From Verrucosispora sp. WMMD573 (lineage in GTDB: Bacteria > Actinomycetota > Actinomycetes > Mycobacteriales > Micromonosporaceae): a stretch of 64,000 nt of DNA. Positions 32,320-43,487 of the stretch are shown here, piece after piece. Made by a program: the position numbers and the translations under genes. The notes beneath the pieces are model-generated. The model did not search any database, was not told the origin of the DNA, and saw only the letters and a program-made list of their open reading frames with translations. The stretch's first letter is position 1; each line of letters starts with the position of its first letter. The stretch is taken from NCBI RefSeq assembly GCF_027497175.1, contig NZ_CP114901.1, positions 5,890,001-5,954,000 of the forward strand. Reading direction: 5' to 3'.

Positions 32320-33672
32320 TCACCCGACGGCGGACGTACCGCCGGTCACCGCACGGTCCCGGGTGGCCCAAGCGACCATGAACACCGCCGTCCAGGCGGC
32401 ACCGAGCAGCACCGCGCCCACCGTGCCGCTGGCCGTGCTCAGCCCCAGGTACAGCCGGGCGCCGCCGATGGTGACCACGCCGGCCGCCGCGACGGTCCAC
32501 GCGGCCACCGCCACCGGCCATCGGGCACCTCGCGACAACAGCCACGCCAGCGTGCACAGGCTCGCCGTCACCACCACGTTCTGCGTGGAGAACAGCACCA
32601 CCCGCCCACCGGCGGCCAGGTCCGCCACGGCCGCCAGCACCACCAGCGGCACGAAGGCACCAACCGTGCCGACCACACTGAGCAGGTCCGCCCGCCAGGG
32701 CCGCTGCCGCCAGGCCTGCACCAGGGCCACCACCGCCACCATCACGATCAGCGACGAGCCACGCAGCAGCGAGACCGCCGCCTGGGTCGCCTCCACCGCG
32801 TCGGGTGTACGCCGCGCCGCGAACCAGCCCGCGATCGCCCCGTCGACCAGGGCCAACCCGCTGTGCCGGACCACCACCCGCAGGACCCACGCGATCACCA
32901 GCGCCACCACGAACAGCAGCACCACCCCGACGGCCAGGTTCGCCAGCAACGCCCAGGCCGGCCCGAGGCGCAGGCTCAGCAGGAAGAACAGCAGTCCGTA
33001 ACGGGCCGACAGCCACCGCAGCGGCGGCAGCCGGGCCGCCCGGGTCAGCAACGCCCGGGCCGGATCGGGGTTCCGGCCCAGCCAGCGACCGGCCAACACC
33101 ACCGCGACCAGCGCGGCCAGCAGCACCAGCACCGCTCCGGTGGCCCGGCCCAGCAGCCGGGAGACCGTCTCGTACGACTCGCCGGCCAGGTGCCCGACCA
33201 GCACCGAGGCGCCCACCCAGGTGCTCACCCCGGCCAGGTTCCACGGCGCGAACCGGCGGTACGGCATGCCGGCCGCACCGGCCAGTCGGGGCACCAGCGT
33301 GCGGGCGAACGCCACCCAGCGGGCGGTCAGCACACCTCGCCCACCCATCCGGTCGAGCATCGCGTCGGCTCGGGCCCACCGCTGCGGCCCCACCCGGGCG
33401 CCCCACCTGCTGGCCCGCAGCCGGGGCCCGTAGCGCCGGCCGGCGCGGAACGCCAACGCGTCCCCCAGCGCGGCGGCGGCGATCATCACCAGCAACGCCG
33501 GTCCGAGCCGCAACGTGCCGGTGTACGTGAGGAAGCCCACCAGCAGCAGGGTCGCCTCACCGGGCGCGACCAGACCGATGATCAGTGCCGTCTCGGCGGC
33601 CACGATCAGCGCCGCCACCACATAGATCAGCCACGGCGGCAGGCTCTGCACCGAACTGAGCAGATCGTGCAC
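32320..33672 (-). CDS. DedA domain fused to a PAP2-like domain with lost active site
   Basis: 450 residues. Residues 1-200 are a DedA membrane domain ([48 protein letters not shown], the last carrying the F-R-P-R charges). After a TM linker, residues about 240-445 resemble a PAP2 phosphatase membrane bundle. However, where SGH should occur there is [17 protein letters not shown], and the third motif reads [20 protein letters not shown], with the catalytic His absent. A catalytically dead PAP2-like module is therefore likely. DedA-PAP2 fusions suggest a role in recycling polyprenyl or phospholipid phosphates. Confidence 0.8.
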   Translation of the reverse strand: MHDLLSSVQSLPPWLIYVVAALIVAAETALIIGLVAPGEATLLLVGFLTYTGTLRLGPALLVMIAAAALGDALAFRAGRRYGPRLRASRWGARVGPQRWARADAMLDRMGGRGVLTARWVAFARTLVPRLAGAAGMPYRRFAPWNLAGVSTWVGASVLVGHLAGESYETVSRLLGRATGAVLVLLAALVAVVLAGRWLGRNPDPARALLTRAARLPPLRWLSARYGLLFFLLSLRLGPAWALLANLAVGVVLLFVVALVIAWVLRVVVRHSGLALVDGAIAGWFAARRTPDAVEATQAAVSLLRGSSLIVMVAVVALVQAWRQRPWRADLLSVVGTVGAFVPLVVLAAVADLAAGGRVVLFSTQNVVVTASLCTLAWLLSRGARWPVAVAAWTVAAAGVVTIGGARLYLGLSTASGTVGAVLLGAAWTAVFMVAWATRDRAVTGGTSAVG

Positions 33673-33798
33673 GGCGCCCCCGGATCACCTCGGCAGAACT
33701 GCCCTGCAAGTGTGACAGTGCCCTCCGTCACCGCGCCGCCCCGCTCTCCGGTGACCCCGACGCCACGCGGCTACCGCGCAGGCGGGAGGATGGAGCTC

Positions 33799-35667
<1,869 letters not shown>

Positions 35668-35675
35668 GGCGACCG

Positions 35676-36578
35676 ATGGCCGCAGCAGACCTCCGCGCGC
35701 GGCTGGACCGGGAGCCCGGCACCATCTCGGTGTACGCGGGGCACCTCGGTGCCCCACCCGCCTGGACCCGGTACGCCGAGGCCACCCACTACGCGGCGAG
35801 CACGATGAAACTGGCCGTGCTCGCCGCGCTGCACCGCGCCGCCGAGGCCGGCCAGTTCGATCTGGACGCCCCGGTCGAGGTGGTCAACCGGTTCACCTCC
35901 GCCCGGCCGGACGCCCCGCCGTACTCCTGCCGACGGGCGTACGACAACGACGAGGCCGTGTGGGACCGCCTCGGCGGGCGGGCGTCGCTGCGCTGGCTGG
36001 CCGAACGGATGATCGTCCGCTCCAGCAACCTCGCCACCAACCTTGTCATCCAGCACGTCGGCCTGCCCGCGGTGGCCGAGGTCTGGCGGCTGGCCGGCGC
36101 CCGGCACAGCGTCACCGGGCGCGGCATCGAGGACTTCGCCGCCCGCGAGGCCCAGATCACCAACCTGGTCACCGCCGCCGATCTGGCCGCGCTGCTCGGT
36201 GCCGTCGCCACCGGCGCGAGTCGCCCCGGCCCGGTCGCCTCACCGGCCGGCTGCGCCGCCATGCTGGACGTGCTCTGCGCCCAGCAGATCCGTCAGGACA
36301 TCGCCGAAGGGTTGCCGCCCGGCGTCCGGCTCGCTCACAAGAACGGCTGGGTACGCGGCGTACGGCACGGCGCGGCGGTGGTCTACCCCGCCGACGCCGA
36401 GACCTATGTGCTCGTCGTCTGCACCACATTCGGCGACGACCAGACCGACGCTCGGGCCGACGTGGACGCCAACCAGTTGGTGGCCGACATCTCCCGTGAG
36501 GTGTGGCAGGCCCGCCACGACCTCACCACGCTCAGTCCAGCAGGTTCTCCCGCAGCGCCGCCACCGTCTCCTCGGTGA
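35676..36578 (+). CDS. Class A beta-lactamase-like serine hydrolase
   Basis: 300 residues, starting 8 bp after typA with GAGG upstream. SxxK motif in AASTMKLAVL, SxN motif in VRSSNLATN, and a KxG in LAHKNGWVRG in place of KTG or KSG. These order and spacing features fit the penicillin-recognising serine hydrolase fold. No signal peptide is visible, so it may act in the cytoplasm and is probably not a resistance enzyme. The last 47 bp overlap the convergent phosphatase gene. Substrate unknown. Confidence 0.8.
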   Translation: MAAADLRARLDREPGTISVYAGHLGAPPAWTRYAEATHYAASTMKLAVLAALHRAAEAGQFDLDAPVEVVNRFTSARPDAPPYSCRRAYDNDEAVWDRLGGRASLRWLAERMIVRSSNLATNLVIQHVGLPAVAEVWRLAGARHSVTGRGIEDFAAREAQITNLVTAADLAALLGAVATGASRPGPVASPAGCAAMLDVLCAQQIRQDIAEGLPPGVRLAHKNGWVRGVRHGAAVVYPADAETYVLVVCTTFGDDQTDARADVDANQLVADISREVWQARHDLTTLSPAGSPAAPPPSPR

Positions 36579-37344
36579 CCCCCAGGCCGTCGCGCAGGTA
36601 CGCCCCGAACGACCCGTGCACCTGCCGCACCTGTGCGTACGCGGCGTCGAGGTACTCCGGGCGTACCTCCAGCACCGGCCGGACCGCCGTCTCGTCGAGC
36701 CCCGGGTGACGCTGCCGCATCGCATCGACCAGCACCTCGCGCAGGCTCTCCGTCAACGGGTTGTGGGCCAGGTAGTCGGCGCGGATCGCGGCCTCGTCCA
36801 CCCCGAGGGCGTGCAGCAGCACCACGGTCAGCCAACCGGTGCGGTCCTTGCCCGCCGAGCAGTGGTAGATCAGCGGCAGGTTACGCCCGTCGGCCGCCAG
36901 CCGGACGGCAGCGGCGAATCCCTCCCGGGCCGAGTCCCCGGTGACGAACCAGCGGTAGATCGCGGCCATCGCCGCCGGTGTCCCCTGCCGCGCCAACTCC
37001 GCGTACTCGCTCAGGTCATGGCCGAGCAGCACGGCCGAGACGTACGTGAAGACCGGATGCGCCGGATCGTGCACCGGCAGGTGCACCACCGTCGGCTCGC
37101 CGGTCAGCCGGTCCGGTGGCGCCACCGACACCTCCGACTCGGCGCGGAGGTCCACCACGCAGGCCGGTTCGAGCTTCGCCAACACCGGCAGGTCCTCGTC
37201 GGTCAGCCGGCCCAACGCCGGCGTACGGATCAGCCGCCCGGGTCGTACCCGCCGCCCCCCGGCACCGATCAGTCCACCGAGGTCCCGTGCGTTGGGTGCG
37301 CCGACGAGTGTCCAGTCCGATGCGTTCGCTCGCTCACTGATCAT
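36532..37344 (-). CDS. Tyrosine-protein phosphatase (PtpB-like DSP family)
   Basis: 270 residues; GGGAGGGG 6 nt before the ATG. Catalytic P-loop HCSAGKDRTGW (C-x5-R) and the N-terminal NARDLGGL with VVDLRAESE, characteristic of the Y_phosphatase3 family that includes mycobacterial PtpB. C-terminal helices include LEVRPEYLDAAYAQV, a conserved feature. The family dephosphorylates phosphotyrosine, some members phosphoinositides. Likely monocistronic; the 3' end overlaps the convergent serine hydrolase. Confidence 0.9.
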   Translation of the reverse strand: MISERANASDWTLVGAPNARDLGGLIGAGGRRVRPGRLIRTPALGRLTDEDLPVLAKLEPACVVDLRAESEVSVAPPDRLTGEPTVVHLPVHDPAHPVFTYVSAVLLGHDLSEYAELARQGTPAAMAAIYRWFVTGDSAREGFAAAVRLAADGRNLPLIYHCSAGKDRTGWLTVVLLHALGVDEAAIRADYLAHNPLTESLREVLVDAMRQRHPGLDETAVRPVLEVRPEYLDAAYAQVRQVHGSFGAYLRDGLGVTEETVAALRENLLD

Positions 37345-37403
37345 GTCGCCCCCTCCCATACAGGGTGCCGTACCCGATGATCGGCGCGACAGACACCCGC
37401 CGC

Positions 37404-38402
37404 TCAGCGGCGGGACGCGGCCAGCTCGCGTCGCCGGTCCCGCGAGGACTTGATCAGGCTCGCCGCCGTGGCCCCCGCGAGGGTGCCCAGGATGATCAGC
37501 AGTGACAGCCAGATCGGAATGTGCGGCGCCCAACCGACGTGTTCACCGCCGTTGATGAACCCCACATTGTTCTCCGCCAGCGCCTCCAGGATCAGCTTGA
37601 CCCCGATGAAGCCGAGCACCACCGCGAGCCCGTGGCTCAGGTAGATCAACCGGTCGAGCAGCCCGCCGAGCAGGAAGTAGAGCTGCCGCAGCCCCATCAG
37701 TGCGAACACGTTGGCGGTGAAGACGAGGTACGGCTCCTGGGTGATTCCGAAGATCGCCGGAATCGAGTCGAGCGCGAAGATCAGATCGGTGGTCCCGATG
37801 GCGATCATGACGATGAGCATCGGCGTGAACATCCGCCGGCCGTTTTCCCGCACGGTCAACCGCGCGCCGTCGTAGCCCCGGGAGATGGGCAGCGCCCGCC
37901 GACTCCAGCGGATGAGGACGTTCTCGGTGAACTCCTCCTCGCTCGACTCACCCTGCCGGGCCAGGTTGATCGCGGTGTAGAGCAGGAACGCCCCGAAAAT
38001 GTAGAAGACCCAGGTGAACTGCGAAATCAACGCCGCGCCCGCGGCGATGAAACCACCCCGCATGACGAGCGCGAGAACGATGCCGATGAGCAGCACCTTC
38101 TGCTGGTACTGCCGGGGCACCGCGAAGCGGGCCATGATGATCACGAACACGAACAGGTTGTCCACCGAGAGGCTGTACTCGGTCAGCCAGCCGGTGTAGA
38201 ACTGCCCCGCCACGCTCGCCCCGGCGGTGAGCCACAGTCCGCCACCGAACAGCAGGGCCAACCCGACGTAGAAGGCGACCCAGAGGCTCGACTCCCGCAC
38301 GCTCGGCTCGTGCGGCCGGCGCCCGATGATGAGCAGGTCCACCACGAGGACCGTGGTCAGGGCCGCGAGCGTCGCCGCCCACACCAGTCCGGACACGTTC
38401 AC
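37404..38402 (-). CDS. TerC/Alx-family membrane protein
   Basis: 332 residues from GTG with GGAGG 9 nt upstream. About nine transmembrane helices. The conserved acidic membrane residues occur in LSVDNLFVFVIIMARF and LIFALDSIPAIFGI. TerC/Alx proteins export manganese or confer tellurite resistance; in actinobacteria they often help load exported proteins with metal. Could be controlled by a manganese riboswitch in other phyla, but none is evident in the short leader here. Confidence 0.92.
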   Translation of the reverse strand: MNVSGLVWAATLAALTTVLVVDLLIIGRRPHEPSVRESSLWVAFYVGLALLFGGGLWLTAGASVAGQFYTGWLTEYSLSVDNLFVFVIIMARFAVPRQYQQKVLLIGIVLALVMRGGFIAAGAALISQFTWVFYIFGAFLLYTAINLARQGESSEEEFTENVLIRWSRRALPISRGYDGARLTVRENGRRMFTPMLIVMIAIGTTDLIFALDSIPAIFGITQEPYLVFTANVFALMGLRQLYFLLGGLLDRLIYLSHGLAVVLGFIGVKLILEALAENNVGFINGGEHVGWAPHIPIWLSLLIILGTLAGATAASLIKSSRDRRRELAASRR

Positions 38403-38515
38403 AGTCTCATTCCTCCGGTCGCCACCCAGCAACCGGCACACGGTACGCCCTGCCGGGCGAGACGACAGCCCCACCCCCGCTAGGCATCCTAGGAGGATGG
38501 GTTACCGGGTGGGCG

Positions 38516-38575
38516 GCGGCGCGGCGCGGCCTGGCGCGGCGCGGCCTGGCGCGGCGCGGCGCGGCCTGGCGCGGG
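38516..38575. repeat. 15-bp GC tandem repeat
   Basis: GCGGCGCGGCCTGGC in about three copies with a partial insertion, between terC and the monooxygenase gene. Confidence 0.7.
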
Positions 38576-38648
38576 CGACGCCCGGCGACGCCCGGCGTAA
38601 GGCCGGCCAGCAGGCACGGGTCCGGCGGCGATGTGACAGGCTGCCGGC

Positions 38649-38942
38649 ATGGTTCTTGAGGTAGCGCTCATCGATGTCATCCCCGGCCACGAGGAGGCGT
38701 TCACCGCCGCGTACGCCCAGGGGCACCCGTTGCTCGCCGGCACGCCCGGCTGCCGCTCGGTACGCATGACCCGGGGCCTGGAGTCATCCTCCCGCTTCGT
38801 GCTGCTGGTCGAGTGGGACTCGGTCGAGGCGCACGAGCAGAACTTCCGGGCCACCGAGCGGTTCGCCGGCTGGCGGGAGCTGATCGGACCGCACTTCGCC
38901 GCGCCGCCGCGAGTCGAACACTTCGTCGACGTACCCGCCTGA
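38649..38942 (+). CDS. Antibiotic biosynthesis monooxygenase (ABM) domain protein
   Basis: 97 residues, a single ferredoxin-like ABM/dimeric alpha-beta barrel: EVALIDVIPGHEEAFTAAY, PGCRSVRMTRGLE, FVLLVEWDSVEAHEQNF, followed by RFAGWRELIGPHF. Such proteins include heme-degrading and quinone-forming monooxygenases as well as signalling proteins. No Asn/His heme set is clear. The ribosome site is weak. Stands alone between repeats. Confidence 0.85.
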   Translation: MVLEVALIDVIPGHEEAFTAAYAQGHPLLAGTPGCRSVRMTRGLESSSRFVLLVEWDSVEAHEQNFRATERFAGWRELIGPHFAAPPRVEHFVDVPA

Positions 38943-39001
38943 CCGGCCCCGCGCCCCCACACCACCCAGGGCCCCACACAACGCCGCCGACGCTGCACTA
39001 T

Positions 39002-39133
39002 CCCCCGATGTTGCAGCCTGAGGCGAGTTTGGGAGTTGAGGCAACAACATCCCCGATGTTGCTGCATGAGGCGGGTTTGAGGCGGCAACATCCCCGATGT
39101 TGCTGCTTCGATAGGGCTCGGGGCCGGCGAGAT
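39002..39133. repeat. Three tandem palindromic (REP-like) units
   Basis: Units starting CCCCGATGTTGC at about 39002, 39051 and 39092, each followed by TGAGGCGGGTTTGAGGC or a variant and by GGCAACAT. Junctions form GCAACATC-CCC-GATGTTGC, an 8-bp stem with a 3-nt loop. The same core occurs at both tips of the IS at 10338-11943. Confidence 0.75.
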
Positions 39134-39299
39134 CGCCGATGTTGTTGATGCGGCGTGGGTCTGCGGCAGGGAGGTGGGCGTCAGCAGTTGCGGCGGCGCA
39201 ACTTGCGGCATCTCGGGCCCTTCCGTCCAGCGGATACCCCAAGTTGCGGTATATCGGGCCGGCACGGCCGGCATCCCGTGCCGGCATCCTGGCTGGCTT

Positions 39300-39410
39300 G
39301 GGCTGGCCGACGTGGGGCCGGCGTCCTGGCCTGGCCCGGGCTGGCGGACGTGGGTCGGCGTCCTGGGCTTGCTGGGGCTGACCGACGTGGGCCGGCGTCT
39401 TGGGCTGGCC
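39300..39410. repeat. 37-bp minisatellite, three copies
   Basis: Units at 39300-39336, 39337-39373 and 39374-39410, each containing GCTGGCCGACGTGGG or a close variant then CGGCGTCCTGG; a decayed fourth unit follows. Confidence 0.8.
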
Positions 39411-39479
39411 GGGGCGGGTGGACCTGGGCTGCGGCCCCGGGAGTGCTCGATCCCCGGACCGGGAGGCGGAAGTCGGCGC

Positions 39480-39845
39480 CAAGCCAGGGTGGTCTTCGTC
39501 GGCGAGCAGCCCGGCGACATGGAGGATCAGAAGGGGCTGCCCTTTGTGGGCCCCGCTGGCCGGCTGCTACGCAAGGCGGTCGACGACGCCAAGCTGGACC
39601 CGGCCCACAGTTACCTCACCAACGCCGTCGAGCACTTCCGCTTCGCCGATGGTGCGTTCGGTTCGCGGACGGCGCGGAAAACGCCGGATCCACCAGACCC
39701 CCGACCGGGTGCACATCACCGCCTGCCGGCCCAGCTGCCGGCCACCATCCACCCGTCCGCCGTGCTCCGGGCCGACAACCAGGACGTGGCGTACGACGGG
39801 TTGGCCGCCGACCTCACCGTCGCGGCTCGCGCCCTCGCCAGCTGA
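39480..39845 (+). pseudogene. Decayed UdgX-type uracil-DNA glycosylase gene
   Basis: The frame ending at TGA 39845 encodes RVVFVGEQPGDMEDQKGLPF, VGPAGRLLRKAVDDA and YLTNAVEHFRF, the GEQPGDxED loop of the UdgX family. Near 39665 the match moves to another frame, where GKRRIHQTPDRVHITACRP is encoded, containing the KRRIHQ segment with the His used for uracil crosslinking in UdgX. It then returns to the first frame at LPATIHPSAVLRAD (motif 2, HPS). About 75 residues between CRP and LPA are missing, as are roughly 50 at the N terminus. One frameshift, one internal deletion and a lost 5' end make it nonfunctional. Confidence 0.85.
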
Positions 39846-40013
39846 CCGGCCCCAGATCATCACGCACCGAACCGAGAAAGTGTCACACCGTCCACCTATC
39901 GTGCGTCTCGCGTCGGCACCGTGCCCCGACGGCTTCGGGGGCGCCGGGTCCGGTGCCGACGCGACGACCGTGCACGCACTGCCAACCCGTCGACCGGCGG
40001 CAGGTGCGATGCG

Positions 40014-40868
40014 TCATCGGTCGAGCCGGCGGGACAGCAGCCGCACCGTCTCCTCCGCCGGCAAAGCCGTCTCCAGCAGGCAGTCGGTCATCTGTTCGTA
40101 CCGGTCGACGTCGATCGCGGTGGTCAGCCGCACATCCGTGGTCAATGCCTCCAACATCACCGTGCGGGGGTCCGCCGGGTCCGGGAAGGAGTAGCAGGAG
40201 AACGGGGTCAGCGGCAGCGGGCGTCCGCCCGCGCCGACCCGCAGCAGCCGGATCGTCACATGCGGCAGGGCGGCCAGTTCGAGCAGGTGCCCCATCTGCT
40301 CGCGCCACACCTCCAGCGGGTCGTCCCCCGGCTCGCAGGCCAGCTCGGTGACCAGCGCCGTGTAGCGGGGCGGTTCGACGCGACGCAGCACCGCCTGCCG
40401 GGCGGCGCGGGCCCGCAGGTCGGCCTCCACGTCCACCGTCGGGTCGATGAGCTGACCGGCGACGATGCGCAGTCGGGCGTACGCCGGGGTCTGCAGCAGG
40501 CCGGGCACGATCACCGGCTGGTACTCCACGATGCCCGCCGCCCCGGCCTCGAGCTCGGCGTACGTGCGCTGCCGCTCACTCATCTCCCCCAGAGACTTCC
40601 ACCAGCCTCGACTGGTCGCCGCGTCCCGGGCGATGACGATCAAAGCGTCGCGCTGCAGCGACGGCACCTCGTAGACGTCGAGCAGGTCGAGCACGTCGGC
40701 CAGGTCGGGCCGGCTCTGCCCCAGCTCGATGCGGGACAGCTTGGAGGTGGACGCCCAACCGAGTCGCTCACACACCTGTTCCAGCGTCAGCGCCTCCCGT
40801 CGGCGTAGCTGACGCAACTCGGCGCCCAGTCGCGCACGTCGAATGACCGGACTCGTTGGCAACGGCAT
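40014..40868 (-). CDS. XRE-family regulator with DUF5753 domain
   Basis: 284 residues; GGAGG 7 nt before ATG. N-terminal HTH (RLGAELRQLRRREALTLEQV, STSKLSRIELGQSRP) and C-terminal DUF5753 (YQPVIVPGLLQTPAYAR, EQMGHLLELAALPHVTIRLL, FSCYSFPDPADPRTVMLEAL). Members typically control an adjacent small DUF397 gene in morphogenesis or secondary metabolism (whiJ-like systems) in streptomycetes and relatives. No DUF397 gene is visible on either side, so this is an orphan regulator. Confidence 0.9.
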   Translation of the reverse strand: MPLPTSPVIRRARLGAELRQLRRREALTLEQVCERLGWASTSKLSRIELGQSRPDLADVLDLLDVYEVPSLQRDALIVIARDAATSRGWWKSLGEMSERQRTYAELEAGAAGIVEYQPVIVPGLLQTPAYARLRIVAGQLIDPTVDVEADLRARAARQAVLRRVEPPRYTALVTELACEPGDDPLEVWREQMGHLLELAALPHVTIRLLRVGAGGRPLPLTPFSCYSFPDPADPRTVMLEALTTDVRLTTAIDVDRYEQMTDCLLETALPAEETVRLLSRRLDR

Positions 40869-40978
40869 CCCTGCCTCCCCACCGAGGGAGAGTACGCAGG
40901 GCGATCACTTAGCGCAATAGGACGCTCGCATTCCGCTACTCCTCCACCGTGGGATGTGGATGCTCCGCCTGGCGGCAC

Positions 40979-43087
<2,109 letters not shown>

Positions 43088-43094
43088 GGTGTCA

Positions 43095-43100
43095 ACGGTA
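43095..43100 (-). promoter_or_regulatory. -10 hexamer for leaderless uvrB
   Basis: Reverse-strand TACCGT ends 7 nt before the uvrB ATG. Confidence 0.5.
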
Positions 43101-43262
43101 CGCCGGGGCTCCGACAGCCAACCCCCTTCCAGCCCCCCGCGACCCGACGGACCGCCAGGTCGACACCGGTGGAGGCGCTCGTCGGGCGCGCGGCGCGGGA
43201 CGTCGGGGTCCGCCCGCCTCCCGGCGACTACGTGCGGCACGTGATCGGCTTCGATATTCGCA

Positions 43263-43291
43263 TTGTGTGGTTCTTCTCACCCGGCTACGCT
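43263..43291 (+). promoter_or_regulatory. Candidate promoter for gene at 43488
   Basis: TTGTGT and TACGCT separated by exactly 17 bp, in the least GC-rich part of the interval; would give a leader of about 190 nt. Confidence 0.4.
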
Positions 43292-43487
43292 TTTCCTGTA
43301 GGCCGCTCGCGGCGGCCGACCGGGCCGGTGGCGGGCCGCACAAGGCCACGCCGCCCCCGGCACCGAGGGTCGCAGCACCCGGCATGCCTGGCGTGCGCAC
43401 CGGACGTGGTCGCGCGGATCGCGCTGACCGGCCGCCGCGAGCGCCCCTGCTCGTCACCCCGGCGTGCTTCCGGCCGTTCATCCTCCC

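Larger units (their letters stand above)
38943..39485. other. Gene-poor repeat zone
   Basis: No supported gene in this 540-bp stretch. It contains three palindromic repeat units (39002-39133), the short imperfect GCGCAACTTGCGG-type repeats near 39195-39250, and three 37-bp minisatellite units (39300-39410) directly before the UdgX remnant, where the N-terminal codons of that gene should lie. Confidence 0.7.
43088..43487. other. 400-bp divergent intergenic region
   Basis: Between uvrB and the two-repeat membrane protein. Contains the uvrB -10 at 43095-43100, a promoter-like pair at 43263-43291, and a GC-rich leader with no recognised RNA. Open frames here have no similarity and look like GC shadows. 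Confidence 0.5.

Noticed and set aside
35676..36578. Beta-lactam resistance gene
   Set aside because: Third motif altered and no export signal; family similarity alone does not support resistance.
38990..39140. Possible CRISPR array
   Set aside because: Repeats are palindromic, uneven in length and adjoin with almost no spacer sequence; no cas genes.
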